Assembly: GCA_026214975.1 (NCBI GenBank)
Contig: JAOBSW010000429.1
Coordinates: 1-64,000 of the forward strand
From: Gentiana macrophylla
Taxonomy: Eukaryota > Streptophyta > Magnoliopsida > Gentianales > Gentianaceae
Reading direction: 5' to 3'
DNA: 64,000 nt
The notes under the pieces were generated by a model. That model was not told the DNA's origin, did not search any database, and saw nothing but the letters and a program-made list of their open reading frames with translations. Positions within the stretch are counted from its first letter, which is position 1. Each line of letters begins with the position of its first letter. Shown here piece after piece: positions 1 through 10,082 of the stretch. A program made the translations under genes and the position numbers.

Positions 1-1470
1 ATATTGCTCCCGATCTGGAGGACTTTTCGAAGCGTGTACCATCCTGAATGGCCACTTCTTCATTCCTGATAAAGATCTATCTTCGAATCGATCGATGCGC
101 TTTCAATTTATACGATGTTTGGGCCAGAGCCCTTCATGCCTTTAAATAATGCAGAGCATCCCTCCTGTAGAGATCTTGCCATTATCTATATACTCTTATT
201 GTTTCTTTTGAGTTTCATAATCTGACATTTCTTCTCGTTTCTTTTTGTAGTGATCGCTCTATTGTATCCGCCGGGATCCACTGGGGAGGAACAAATTGGT
301 GAGAATATGTCCACCAAAAGAACTCATACCGACGAGCTTATTCCCTGAGCTACGGGGATAACCCTCAACGTTGTGCCAATTAGCACTGTCATGGCTGCGC
401 CACAGCCGAATCCTCAATGGGAATCTACTCCAATTTCTTATGTTCCGAGATCGGAGTTCAGGACTCCGGCCATCGAAATCCTGCATGACGAGGAGGATGA
501 TATGAAGTCTCCCCTTATTCGGAGGAATCGGTCGGAGGCTAACAATAGCCAATCGAGGAAGAGGGTAGGTCCGAGGCCTCTCTAGACCAAACTCCAGAAC
601 CGTCCAACCATGAGGAGGAGGGGCTTGAAGAAGAGGAAGAGGCCGAGGGTGAGGCAGAAGGTTCAGACCATGACCCTTTACTAGATATGACCACCGAGCA
701 GCTGACCAACGAGGGGATGAGCGTTATTGAATATATAAGTATCTTTACTCACTTTTTCAGGTTTTAGTCCTAGCTCTCTATTCCAGATTGTATTTACCAT
801 ATTTTATCCATATGGGTCACGTATCGTGGAAGAGACCTATAAAAGGCTGGCCGCTGCTTCTTCTTATATTAAGAGCTTACGACAAAGATTTGTTGACTTA
901 GAGCGGGGCTCGTCCGAGCAAGAGCAGCTCAGTAAAAGTTTGCAAGCTGCTATTCAAGAAAATGGGGTTCTTAAACGGCAGCTTCATATCCAAGAATCCG
1001 AACCGCAGAAGCTGGGGTCTGCCTACAGAGGTTCTCTTGAATCCATGAAGGAGGATCATCTGGCCGAAGTGTTGGAGATGGGACAAGTTATAGCCAAGAT
1101 CAGGGAAGAAAAGAATGCTTTAGAGGCTGAGTTTGCCTCTGCTTGCTCGGGTGCTTCAAGAGTACAAGGCCTCTTCAGACTATGGGATTCAATGAGGCCT
1201 CTTCAAGAGTACAAGGCCTCTTTAGACTACTCGCTCCTGCTGCCTGTGAGATGTATACTATGGGATTCAATGAGGCCTTGGCCCAATTTCCCGATCTGGA
1301 CACTGCACGCCTCCATCATACCAACCTGTATAGGTCGGATATGGACAAAGTTTAAAACAATCGTGTGGCGGACTTTCAAAAGTGGGTGGACATTATAGCT
1401 CGGCACGAGGCTCATCAAATTTCGCTTCGAAGGTCCACCGACCAGCATAGGTCAGGCACGGCTATGTAGC
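1..1470 (+). pseudogene. aORF1: 3' part of a Tat-type antisense extra ORF
   Basis: The 5' end lies outside the window. Readable pieces are 373-585 (70 residues, acidic and Arg-rich), 826 to about 1140 (a coiled-coil-like stretch rich in Glu, Lys, Leu and Gln) and about 1230-1355. The last piece has the pattern Met-Tyr-x-Met-Gly-Phe-Asn-Glu-Ala, then Phe-Pro-Asp-Leu. The same order, coiled coil then a G(F/Y)xxxxxEA(L/K)xQ(F/C)P(D/E)L block, ends the extra ORF of T2 near 60030-60110, so the two are relatives. Pyrimidine tracts ending in AG (near 252 and 754) look like intron 3' ends. No function is established for this family. In-frame stops and shifts make it a pseudogene as read. Which element it belongs to is unclear: T1, if T1 has two extra ORFs, or an older Tat copy. 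Confidence 0.6.
1154..1279 (+). repeat. Local duplication inside aORF1
   Basis: A block starting CTTCAAGAGTACAAGGCCTC occurs at 1154 and 1201. A block starting CTATGGGATTCAATGAGGCC occurs near 1180 and 1259. Together they form an interleaved duplication that disrupts the reading frame between the coiled coil and the C-terminal block. Confidence 0.8.
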
Positions 1471-1774
1471 CAGGACAAATTTCGGGTGCTGGGCCTTAAT
1501 TTGCATACTTTTTTATTTTTGGAAATATCAAAAAATTGTAAGAGGAACAACATTCATGAATAATATAAGTTTTTCTTTATCTATCTTTTTTATTCTGCAA
1601 GTTTTTAAGCACTTATTTCGATGCACATCTTTAATCTTTTGATTCTGATATGTATGTCTTGGGTAGCCCCCCCAGTATGCCTTTCAATAACTTGTATTTC
1701 TTTGAATGGCATACTTGACTTACGCTGGTTGTCGGTTTCCCTCTTGGGGTCGATCTTTTAATAGAATCAAAGAT
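1471..1774 (+). other. 3' flank of aORF1, no gene seen
   Basis: This is T-rich sequence after the last readable piece of aORF1. The part around 1660-1720, with a C-run, CAGTATGCC and GGCATACTTGA, resembles the stretch after the T2 extra ORF near 60420-60480. It is therefore probably the transcribed 3' region of the extra gene. No ORF or RNA gene is recognisable. Confidence 0.5.
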
Positions 1775-1935
1775 TCACACTGAGTCCGACATGCGGAACT
1801 CATCATGTCCGTATTTTGGACAGTGATAAAATTTTACACTGAGTCCGACCTGCGGATCTCAGCACGTCCATCCCGTGGATATCGATGCAAATTTACCTTG
1901 AGTCAGACCTGCAGGTCAATCAATTCTGCCGCTAC
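1775..1935 (+). repeat. Short tandem array, about 59-bp unit
   Basis: About two and a half copies are present. The block GAGTCCGAC(A/C)TGCGGA starts at 1782 and 1841, and a diverged copy (GAGTCAGACCTGCAGG) starts near 1900. Each is followed by CTCA...GTCC and an A/T-rich spacer. The unit is the same family as the 56-bp array at 42541-43150 and sits in the equivalent place, just after an extra ORF. Confidence 0.8.
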
Positions 1936-1989
1936 TTTGATGACCGTGCATTTATTTACATTGACCATGGCTTTGGTAATAGCGGAATA

Positions 1990-2154
1990 AATGCGGTCCT
2001 TGGAATTCGAATATGGAAAGTCCTTATGGGCCTTATCCGTTCGATTTGTTCAATCTCGGTCGTCCGATTCTTTTCATTTTCCTATAAAAGGGCGGTTTTC
2101 CCTTTCCTTCATGACACCCATAAACTCAAAATCTTGGCTGCTTTCTGTTTCATT
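1990..2154 (+). promoter_or_regulatory. Probable promoter of aORF2
   Basis: A clear TATA box, CCTATAAAAGGGCGG, has its TATAAAA core at 2083-2089. It is followed by a pyrimidine-rich leader and an ATG at 2155, 66 nt beyond the box. An alternative ATG at 2111 would lie only about 20 nt from the box, too close for a normal start site about 30 nt downstream of TATA. The box points right, antisense to the T1 gag-pol. Confidence 0.6.
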
Positions 2155-2200
2155 ATGTCGATGTCTTCTACTGGTTCCTCTCCAACCCTTCCCCCGGTAT
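2155..2200 (+). pseudogene. aORF2, first fragment (start codon side)
   Basis: An ATG at 2155 opens a Ser/Thr/Pro-rich start that is cut at 2200 by the solo LTR E. The TSD GGTAT occupies 2196-2200 and is repeated at 3926-3930, where the gene resumes. Reading on across the excised insertion needs one frame correction to reach the frame of the second fragment. Identification rests on that second fragment and on the third at 42050. Confidence 0.5.
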
Positions 2201-3024
2201 TGATTGCGGTCTGATCAGGTTATAAATTTATTTTACTTGACCACCAAATACTAGCAATAGCACTAGGTACATCATAGCATAGCGATGGTGAATCAAGGTC
2301 GATCCCTCAGGGAATCAAAATGTGGACCCTAGGTTTAAATAATTAACTCACCTAATTCGTTATTGGACAACAGTCTAAGACCAACATAAAAGACAAAATA
2401 AGATAAACAAACTCAAACTTAAAAAAACACAAACGTAATTAACCTTCCAATTACCAACGTTATCGATCGGACCAAGACAACTTATATAAAATAACTTAAC
2501 TCATTAACTGTCAATCTGGCTGTATTCATACTTAATTGGCTACGGGAGTCATCCCCTTAACTTGACTTAGCACCGGTTAGATTACTAGATCACTGTGGTA
2601 TTGTTACGTGACTTCACCTTTTGGGTTTCCATCTCATATAACTCACACGCCATTACTCTAAGGATGCCGATATTAACCGTGACACCTCGCTTAGGCAACA
2701 TTCCTATGGTTAGCGTGCTTCCTAAACGATCGCTCAAGCCCTCGTCTTATTAACAATTACTTGGTATAGTTTCTTGTTAATCTACGATTTACGTATGATT
2801 AGGTGTCGACAATTCCCTAATACAAAACTAATCTAGATCTTGCTGAAAGTCCCGAAAGATCGTTCATGAGCCGAACTAGACGTCTTATATTGGTATTTCC
2901 TAATAATACGCTAATGAAAAACCGACGAGCGACGTAGCCGTAGCCATACCTACTGAGAAAGTAAATTCAACTAGGTTAAACCCACCATAAAGACGCGTGG
3001 CGGACTTAATCGACAAAATTAGGG

Positions 3025-3080
3025 CTCGGTCGACCGAGTAAAGGAGCTCGGTCGATCGAACGACTTTGCTCGGTCATCCG
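3025..3080 (-). repeat. Palindrome cluster in the downstream half of solo LTR E
   Basis: A perfect CTCGGTCGACCGAG near 3025, a variant CTCGGTCGATCGAA near 3047 and a weaker CTCGGTCATCCGG near 3068 are spaced about 21 bp. They lie downstream of the E TATA box and would be in the transcript, able to form short hairpins. D has copies in the matching place (32594-32628). Confidence 0.8.
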
Positions 3081-3596
3081 GACGAATTCAACCTAATTAC
3101 ATCCTAGAAATAACCTCTCAGTGTTTCCTTATACAAACAGATTAAACCAGCAATTCATACATCACTTATATAAACTATCATAGATACACATTAATTAAAT
3201 CAAGTAGAGTCATGAATAAATCTAGATTATGACGTAGGTCATGGGATCCTCATTGACAAGGTGTCACCACCACCTAACGTCATAGCCGAGAATCACATCA
3301 TCTAGCTATGTTTAATTAATTCAAACGATAAGAACGTAATTGGAAGAATTAATTACTTGAAAATAAAACATGAAGATTAAGGGCTTACATTGTTGCAAAT
3401 TTCTAACTTTTGAAAAACTCTCAATTTGTTGTGCTCTTTTATGAATGATTGAATCAATGTATGAATGTCTACATAATACTAATGACAATGTGTTTATATA
3501 GAGCTCAAAACCGACTTAGAAACCGACTAAGGATCGGATTCCTAAACCCTAACCGATTTAAGTAATATCTTTGGACTCTGCTGGGCTTTAAGTCCA

Positions 3597-3634
3597 CTCG
3601 GTCGACCGAATAGTTGGGCTCGGTCGACCGAGCC
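3597..3634 (-). repeat. Palindrome pair upstream of the TATA box in E
   Basis: Two copies of CTCGGTCGACCGA(A/G) are about 20 bp apart, roughly 100 bp upstream of the minus-strand TATA box at 3494-3501. The same arrangement appears in D and, with a different palindrome, in F. Confidence 0.8.
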
Positions 3635-3925
3635 TTCACCGCTTCGGGCTCCGTCTTCTATCTTCTGTGCTGGCTCTGCATTGTCCTGGATCATTAATTC
3701 CTTCTCCGTAGTCCGTCCATAATGCTCACTTTGTATTTATCATACAAAAACATAGTTTGTAATACCAAATACTTGATAAATTACCGAAATGCATAATAAT
3801 AAATCGTAACATCGGGTATATCTAAATTAGGCACTTAATGACTTATTATCACTCTCTTAAGGTTATTTCACATCAAAATCAAGGGTAAAGATTGCAGAAT
3901 AATGGGTACAAATCGACCGTCATCA

Positions 3926-4307
3926 GGTATGTCCCCTGCCTTTTCAACAGCGTCTGCTGCTGTCCGTGGGATTTTTGGGGGTATTTTAACAGGCAGCGGT
4001 CCTTGGCAGAGAGGGGTTTGAACATGCATAAGGTTGAAGGAAGCAGATCCATATTTCGCATTCTTTGCTCAGGATGGCGTGACTCTACTGCGGCACCTAG
4101 AGGGAGGTATAACCTCACCCTGGTTTGGGAATTCTATTCAGTTTTATCGGAGACTGACTCCGTCGAGGGTGTCACCCCGGTTTCTCTTAGAGTAGTTCCC
4201 GTTGGCTTCACTCTGGCGATCATAAACACGTTTCTTTGCCTCCTGGAAGTTGATCTGGCCATGCATTACGAGACGGCTTGGGATCTTGATAATGAGGTGC
4301 CCTATTT
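3926..4307 (+). pseudogene. aORF2, middle fragment: putative plant transposon-protein domain
   Basis: An open frame runs from the E boundary to the A boundary. It shows the pattern of the 'putative plant transposon protein' family (Pfam Transposase_32): an Ala-Glu-Arg-Gly-Leu start, a Gly-Trp, then Asn-Leu-Thr-Leu-Val-x-Glu-Phe-Tyr, a beta-strand-like VxPVGFT, and an Ile-Ile-Asn-x-Phe-Leu-x-Leu helix. It is cut at 4307 by element A (TSD TATTT at 4303-4307) and resumes at 42050. In T1 it is antisense to gag-pol. Its biochemical role is unknown, and the 'transposase' in the family name is historical. Confidence 0.7.
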
Positions 4308-4619
4308 TGATGATGTTTGTAGAATTACAAACAAACAAAATAAAATGCGGAATTATTATTGATCAAGTAAATGTTACAATGTTGATTACAATGCAGCTGA
4401 TCATGGGGTACTTATAGCTTCATACACTCATGAATCATTCAGAAGTAAGTTACAAACGGTTATAACAAACTATAACAAAATAACCGCTTTCTAGTTTACA
4501 TCGTATTGCTAGTGATCAACAGGCTGCTGAGGCTTCCATACTGTCAGCAGGCTGCTGGTGTCTTCTTATCATCAGTAGCTTGTGCACTCAACATTCTTTT
4601 CCGCCTATATAATGTAACA
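4308..4619 (-). repeat. A 3' LTR
   Basis: This 312-bp repeat matches 41727-42049. On the minus strand it begins TGTTACATTATATAGGCGG and ends in CATCA. The TATA-like TATAAGTA near 4409-4416 aligns with TATAAATACCC in the other copy, so the promoter of this copy has probably drifted. Confidence 0.92.
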
Positions 4620-4640
4620 CCCCCCCTCAAGTTGAGAGTG
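4620..4640 (-). promoter_or_regulatory. A polypurine tract
   Basis: On the minus strand CAACTTGAGGGGGG abuts the TGTTACA start of the 3' LTR. This is the expected plus-strand primer position for reverse transcription. Confidence 0.85.
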
Positions 4641-5500
4641 GTACATGAACAACTTGCTCTCAGCATCCCTTTTAGCCACTTGAAGTCCGAAAGATCTTTG
4701 GTGAGGATGTCAACTATTTGTTCTTTTGTATTGACTGGAAGATTTTGATAAGTCTTGATTTGACTTTGTCTCTCACAACATGGCAGTCAATTTCAATATG
4801 TTTGGTTCTTTCATGGAAGACAAATTGTGAGCTATGTGCATTGCACTAGCATTGTCACAAAATAAGACAACATGCAACTAGACTGGAATTTGTAAATCCT
4901 GCAGTATATAGATAAGCCACTGGATTTCACACTGCATTTTCCATGGCCCTGTACTCAGCCTCTGATGAGCTTCTAGCAATTGTTGTTTGTTTATTTGCCT
5001 TCCAGGAGATTGGAGCATCTTCTAGGAACATCATATAACCTGATACGGATCTTGTTGTTTCAGGATAACCAGCCAAATCACTATCTGTAAAACCCTTAAG
5101 TACAATATTATTGTCTGCTGGGAAGAGATTCCTTGGCCAGTGTTGGTTTTCAAGTACCTCAGTAATCTATAAGCTGCCTTCATGTGAATTTTAGTAGGAG
5201 TGTCCAGAAATTGACTTAGTTGTTGTACTACAAAGGCAATATCTGGTCTGGTAAAGGTGAGGTAAATCAGTTTAGCTACTAGAGATCTGTATGCAGTGTT
5301 ATCTTCTAAAAATGCTGAATCACCATGTTCTAAAGTTTTCTTGGACTCCATAGGTGTCTTAGCAGGTTTGGCTCCAAAAATTCATATTCTTCTAGGAGGT
5401 TAAGTGTATATTTTCTTTGTGAGATGGATATGCCTTTTGGACATCTAGCAGCTTCAATGCTTAGGAAATATCTCAATTTTCCAGGATCTTTGATTGTGAA
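4640..5500 (-). pseudogene. A pol: RNase H and end of reverse transcriptase (Copia)
   Basis: The minus strand reads, over several frames, the Copia RT thumb region with LTFTRPDIAF (about 5220-5260). RNase H follows, with Phe-Thr-Asp-Ser-Asp near 5080, then [14 protein letters not shown] near 4960-5000. The tail is Asp-Ile-Leu-Thr-Lys-Asp-Leu, a mutated form of the usual DIFTKPL. The domain order is complete but frameshifts and stops break it. Only 5031-5351 is a continuous frame. Confidence 0.85.
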
Positions 5501-5503
5501 CTG

Positions 5504-6223
5504 CTAATGTAAAGTATCCTTAACTTTCTGAATCAACTCTTTACTAGGGCTAGCAGCTATAATGTCATCCACATATACCAGTAAGGCAATAAATGTCTGT
5601 CCTGACCTTTTTGTGAATAAACTATGGTCATGTTTGGAATGAATGAATTCTTGAGCCTCCAATGATTCAGTTAACTTGCAATTCCACTGTCTGATGGCTT
5701 GTTTAAGACCATATAGTGATTTGGTAAGTTTGCAAACTTGGTTTGGCTTAGTTCTTTGCATGACACCTAGTGGTAATTGCATGTATACTTCTTCATTTAG
5801 ATCTCCATGTAGAAAGGCAATGTTGACATCCATTTGATGTAAATTCCAGTTGTTAGTTGCTACTGCTGCAAGTAAGGTTCTGACTGTAGTAATCCTGACA
5901 ACAGGGGAAAAGGTTTTTTGATAAGCAATCCCATATATCTGAGTATAGCCTTTTGCTACTAATCTTGCTTTGTATCTCTCTACTGATCTATCAGGATTAT
6001 GTTTGATTATGTATACCCATTTGCACCCTATTGGTTTCTTGCCTGGGGGAAAATCAACTATCTCCCAAGTGTGAGTCTTCTGTAAAGCTTCAAGTTCTTT
6101 GTTCATGGCCTCCTTCCATTCATCATGCTTGATAGCTTGACTATAGGTCTTAGGCTCTTTAACTGCATCAATAACATTAATGAATCTGGCATAGTCTGCT
6201 GAGATATTGTCCAGACTCATTAC
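5504..6223 (-). pseudogene. A pol: reverse transcriptase core (Copia, RVT_2)
   Basis: A 238-residue open frame holds the Copia RT core. It contains [40 protein letters not shown], the EEVYMQ strand, LYGLKQ and the catalytic LLVYVDDII (YVDD codons at 5564-5575, minus). The usual GIDY before the ETFSPV motif reads GIAYQKTFSPV, and APRQW reads AIRQW. It is cut by B at 6224 and resumes at 17430, where the linker ending in RRSTRTRKSP and the integrase are found. Confidence 0.9.
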
Positions 6224-8041
6224 TGTTAGGAAATCACTAGTTTAACTCAGCGGAATTTAAAATTTGATTTCCTTTTTCTAGATCGTTCTTCGTTTAATGC
6301 AATAAACACGTTAAGTAGTTTGACGGTTATACCTTGATGATCTATAAGATCGTCGCTTTGACCGTCAACGGAGAGTAGTTCAGTGCGCAAGCCATCCACG
6401 CGTCCGGCATCTATCGCTAATCCACACGAACCCCTTGCCGGAATCCTCCTTGGATTGCTATCGGAAAAATTCCGGTTGCTAGACCGGCCCTTTTCTTCCA
6501 TCACAAACTCACTATATGTTGCTTTCTATTTTACACAAGAAATATGAGCTCTTGCAATTGTGATGTACAAAAGAGCTTGACACCCACCTCTTATTTATAG
6601 ACAAAAGTGGCGCCCCATATGGTGTGAAGGAGAAGAAAACCTTTTCCCAATAAAATAAGGAAAATCTTCTAGATTGATTTATCTCTTTAATTATTATTAA
6701 TTTTGCCAATATCTTATATTGAATATAATTATCATATTACCATAAATCAATTTTCCAAAATCAATTAATATCTTATATTAATATTACGGTAATCTTATTA
6801 ATTAAAGTGCACAATCCAAATGTATCTTACACACTTGAATGTGGCGCCCCAATAGTCAAAAGATTGACTTCCGGAATATTCTTTAATTAATATAATTTGT
6901 ATATAATTAATATCTTGTATTTTATTTATTCATAATAAATAAATACCACCATATTAATTTACCACTATAACCTTTATAGTCTAGAGATAAACTTTCCTTA
7001 TTTGGTTATCAACTATAACCGCATTTTAATCCGACTCGATGTTCATATGTGTGTGACCCGATAGGCTTCCGAATATGTTGGCCATAGACACAAAGTGCAA
7101 TTTACTAAAATGCCCTTCATACCTAACGATCACGGGATAGCGTCTAGCAACACACCGTGACCCCCAATCATCGGAAGAGTCAAAAGCAATGACTACTACC
7201 TTTCATGTGAAGTAGTTACCGTGTAACTTACAATCCTATCGCTGTAATAATATCCATACGATCGTATCTCGAGTGTCAATACATTAACGATCGTATCTTA
7301 TAATCTGGATATCATGCTCTCTCGGGATAACACATTTACTCCCACTTTGCAAAGATTCTCGAGAGCTAGACATTCCTTATAAGAAGGCCATTTCGGATAT
7401 TCGATCCCAATCATAGGATACGCGATTCCCGGACGACCAATCATGTATACTCCGCATGCTTCAATATCATACCCAATCACTACCGCATGATCGCCCCATG
7501 GCTAGGAGAAATCTCAATAGTGTCAAAGAATGACAATCCACACCGTGATGCCATGAAGACTCCGGTCAAAAGGATAATTACAAAACCGCCACATAGTGTG
7601 ACACTTAATGTAAGTGGGTCAGTCTAACGTACGCATTCTCTAATACACGTCCACGTACAGTCCAAGTGTCCCTACACTTCGATAGATGAGATCTATCCCT
7701 ATCTTCTAAAAGGTAGAGGACATCCAATACGTGCTAGTCTGATTATACTATCAATGTCCCATTTGATAATATGTAAGACTAGAGACATTTAAGTACCAAC
7801 CTTGTTATAGTGATTAGAGATCTCATCAACCATAATCACTATCATGGTTTCTCTATCACAGATTGATACTAGGGATGTTACTATATATGTACAACAAATA
7901 ACATGAAGCTAAACAATATATAATAACATAAGTGCTTTTATTAATCATAATAAAGTTGTTACATGAACTAAATAGACTGTAAATTACCCGACCCGGTCGG
8001 ATCCGGTCCAACCCGATTGGGTTTAGGACAACTTTCCAACA
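6224..8041 (-). repeat. B 3' LTR
   Basis: This 1818-bp copy of 15615-17429 reads TGTTGGAAAGTTGTCC... on the minus strand. A TATA box (TATAAATAA) lies at 6591-6599 on the minus strand. A short Arg-rich frame at 6247-6504 recurs in the other LTR but is not expected to be a gene. The region 6710-7000 is very A/T-rich. Confidence 0.95.
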
Positions 8042-8057
8042 ATCTCCCACTTGGCCT
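8042..8057 (-). promoter_or_regulatory. B polypurine tract
   Basis: The minus strand reads GGCCAAGTGGGAGAT directly before the TGTTGG of the 3' LTR, the typical Copia plus-strand primer. Confidence 0.9.
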
Positions 8058-9028
8058 AAAGCCAATCACCCATATGCCTATGCCCGTGCAAGTGAACATG
8101 TTTCTCATGCTTTGCTTGAGACAATGCCTTGGTTAACGGATTAGCTATGTTATCATCCGTGTGGACTTTCTCTATCTTTACATCTCCTCTATCTACTATC
8201 TCTCTAATCAAGTGATAGCGCCATAGCACATGTTTGGACTTCTGATGAGACCTTGGTTCCTTTGACAGAGATATCGCTCCATTATTATCATGGTGTAGAG
8301 GCACTGGACCTTCAATGGAGGGAACCACACAAAGTTCAGTAATGAACTTCTTCATCCAAACTTCTTCCTTTGCCGCCTCCGAGGCTGCTATGTATTCGGC
8401 TTCCGTTGTATAGTCTGCAGTAGTCTTCTGTTTGGAACTCTTCCAGCTCACTGCTCCGCCATTAAGCGTAAAAACAAATCCAGATTGTGACTTAAAGTCA
8501 TCCTTGTCAGTTTGGAAACTGTCATCTGTGTAACCTCGTAATACTAAATCATCGTTCCCGAAAACCAGGAACATATCCCTAGTACGTCTCATGTACTTAA
8601 GGATATTCTTAACAGCAATCCAGTGACCATCACCTGGATTGGACTGGTACCTACTAGTCATACTAAGAGGGTACGAGAGATCTGGTCTTGTGCATAACAT
8701 GGCATACATGATAGACCCGATTGCCGAAGCATAAGGGAATTTACTCATTTGTGCCCTTTCCTCCTCTGTCTTAGGACTCATTCCTTCGATGTGTAGACCC
8801 CATGTGACATGGGCAAGCAATCCTTTCTTGATCGCTCCATGCTGAATCTCTTCAGCATCTTGTCTATATAGGTGGATTGCGACAGACCAAGCAACCTTTT
8901 AGATCTATCTCTATAGATCTTTATTCCTAGAATATAGGCTGCCTCACCCAAGTCCTTCAATGAGATGTTCTTGGATAACCAAGCTTTGACCGATTGTAAC
9001 ATAGGCACATCATTCTTTATGAGCAATA
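8058..9028 (-). pseudogene. B pol: RT C-terminal part and RNase H
   Basis: Two overlapping frames cover the RT C-terminal part and RNase H. The first, 8778-9026, has SLKDLGEAAYILGIKIYRDR. The second, 8056-8820, has LCTRPDL, the connection region, DSFQTDKDD, GGAVSWKSSKQKT, STTEAEY-like Tyr-Thr-Thr-Glu-Ala-Glu-Tyr-Ile, DNNGAISL, HQKSKHV and DNIANPLTKAL. RNase H is largely intact as a domain. The frame break at about 9028 marks the loss of the RT catalytic motif described in the next entry. Confidence 0.9.
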
Positions 9029-10082
9029 CACATAAAACACTATGAACACAATGGCACTCACACTAACCTTCTTGTAAACATAGGGCTCATCTTCATTCTT
9101 GATGAAATCAAACTGTTTGATTATCTCATCAAAGCGAAGATTCCAACTCCGAGAAGCTTTCTTTAATCCATAAATGGATCTTTGCAGTTTACACACCATC
9201 CTGGCGTCATTGGTTGTGAAACCCTCAGGCTGTGTCATATACACTTCCTCAGACAGGTTCCCATTAAGGAAAGCTATTTTCACATCCATCTGCCAGATTT
9301 CGTAATCATGGTATGCTGCAATAGCGAGCAAAATTCTAATGGATTTTAACATGGAAACAGGCGAAAAGGTTTCGTCATAGTCAACTCCTTGTCTTTGCTT
9401 ATAACCTTTTGCCACTAACCTAGCCTTGTAGGTAGTCACGTTACCGTCCATGTCGGTCTTTCTCTTAAAGACCCATTTACACCCTATAGGAACTATTCCT
9501 TCCGGTGGATCAATCAAGTTCCAAACTTGGTTGTCTTTCATGGATTCCATTTCAAAATTCATGGCTTCCAGCCGTTTCTCTTTGTCATGCCTTAATAGCA
9601 CTTCCTCATAAGTTCTAGGGTCCTCATCTTCCATGAGATACACGCCCGTGTACCTTTCGGGTTCACGGCGTTCCCTGGTGGATCTTTGAGGTGCTAGTGT
9701 GTCCACGGTAGAGGCTGGCATCACATCTATATGTGGTGTCTCCTCTACTTTCATCAACTGACTGTCATCCGTGAGTGGTTCTCGAATTTCTTCAAGATCA
9801 ATCTTACTCCCACTGACCCTATCCAGAATAAACTCTTTCTCTAGAAAGTGGCCAGTCCTGGCAACAAACACCTTTTGTTCCTGAGGATGGTAAAATTGGT
9901 ATCCACTAGTTTCTCTAGGATATCCCACAAACAGACATTTGTCAGATCTAGCTTCTAATTTGTCAGGCATCATCCACTTCACGTAAGTCGGACAACTCCA
10001 AGGTTTAAGATATGCTAGACTCGGTTTCCTCTTATGCCATACCTCGTATGGTGTGGATTCAACCGTCTTTGATGGAACTAGG
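9029..10082 (-). pseudogene. B pol: RT N-terminal core, linker and integrase C-terminus; YVDD lost
   Basis: The 321-residue frame 9017-9982 carries LFVGYPRET, the RRSTRERREPERY-like linker, [63 protein letters not shown] and SIYGLKKASRSWN. At 9028/9029 the sequence passes from the Tyr-Val codons straight to the Leu-Leu-Ile-Lys codons. About 7 nt that would encode the two catalytic Asp residues are absent, shifting the frame. From 9983 to 10082 the integrase C-terminal frame continues up to the G insertion. Confidence 0.9.

Larger units (their letters stand above)
2201..3925 (-). mobile_element. E: Athila-like solo LTR (D family), TSD GGTAT
   Basis: The 1725-bp unit starts, on the minus strand, TGATGACGGTCGATTTGTAC and ends with CAATCA, closely matching the ends of the D LTRs. 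Exact 5-bp duplications GGTAT flank it at 2196-2200 and 3926-3930. There is no internal region, so it is a solo LTR left by LTR-LTR recombination. A minus-strand TATA box (TATATAAA) lies at 3494-3501. Palindromes of the type CTCGGTCGACCGAG lie upstream of it (3597-3634) and in the transcribed part (3025-3080), as in D. It splits aORF2. Confidence 0.93.

Noticed and set aside
6247..6504. Arg/Ser-rich frame of 85 residues, repeated at 15617-15895
   Set aside because: It lies in both B LTRs and is preserved because the LTRs are copies, not because it is coding.
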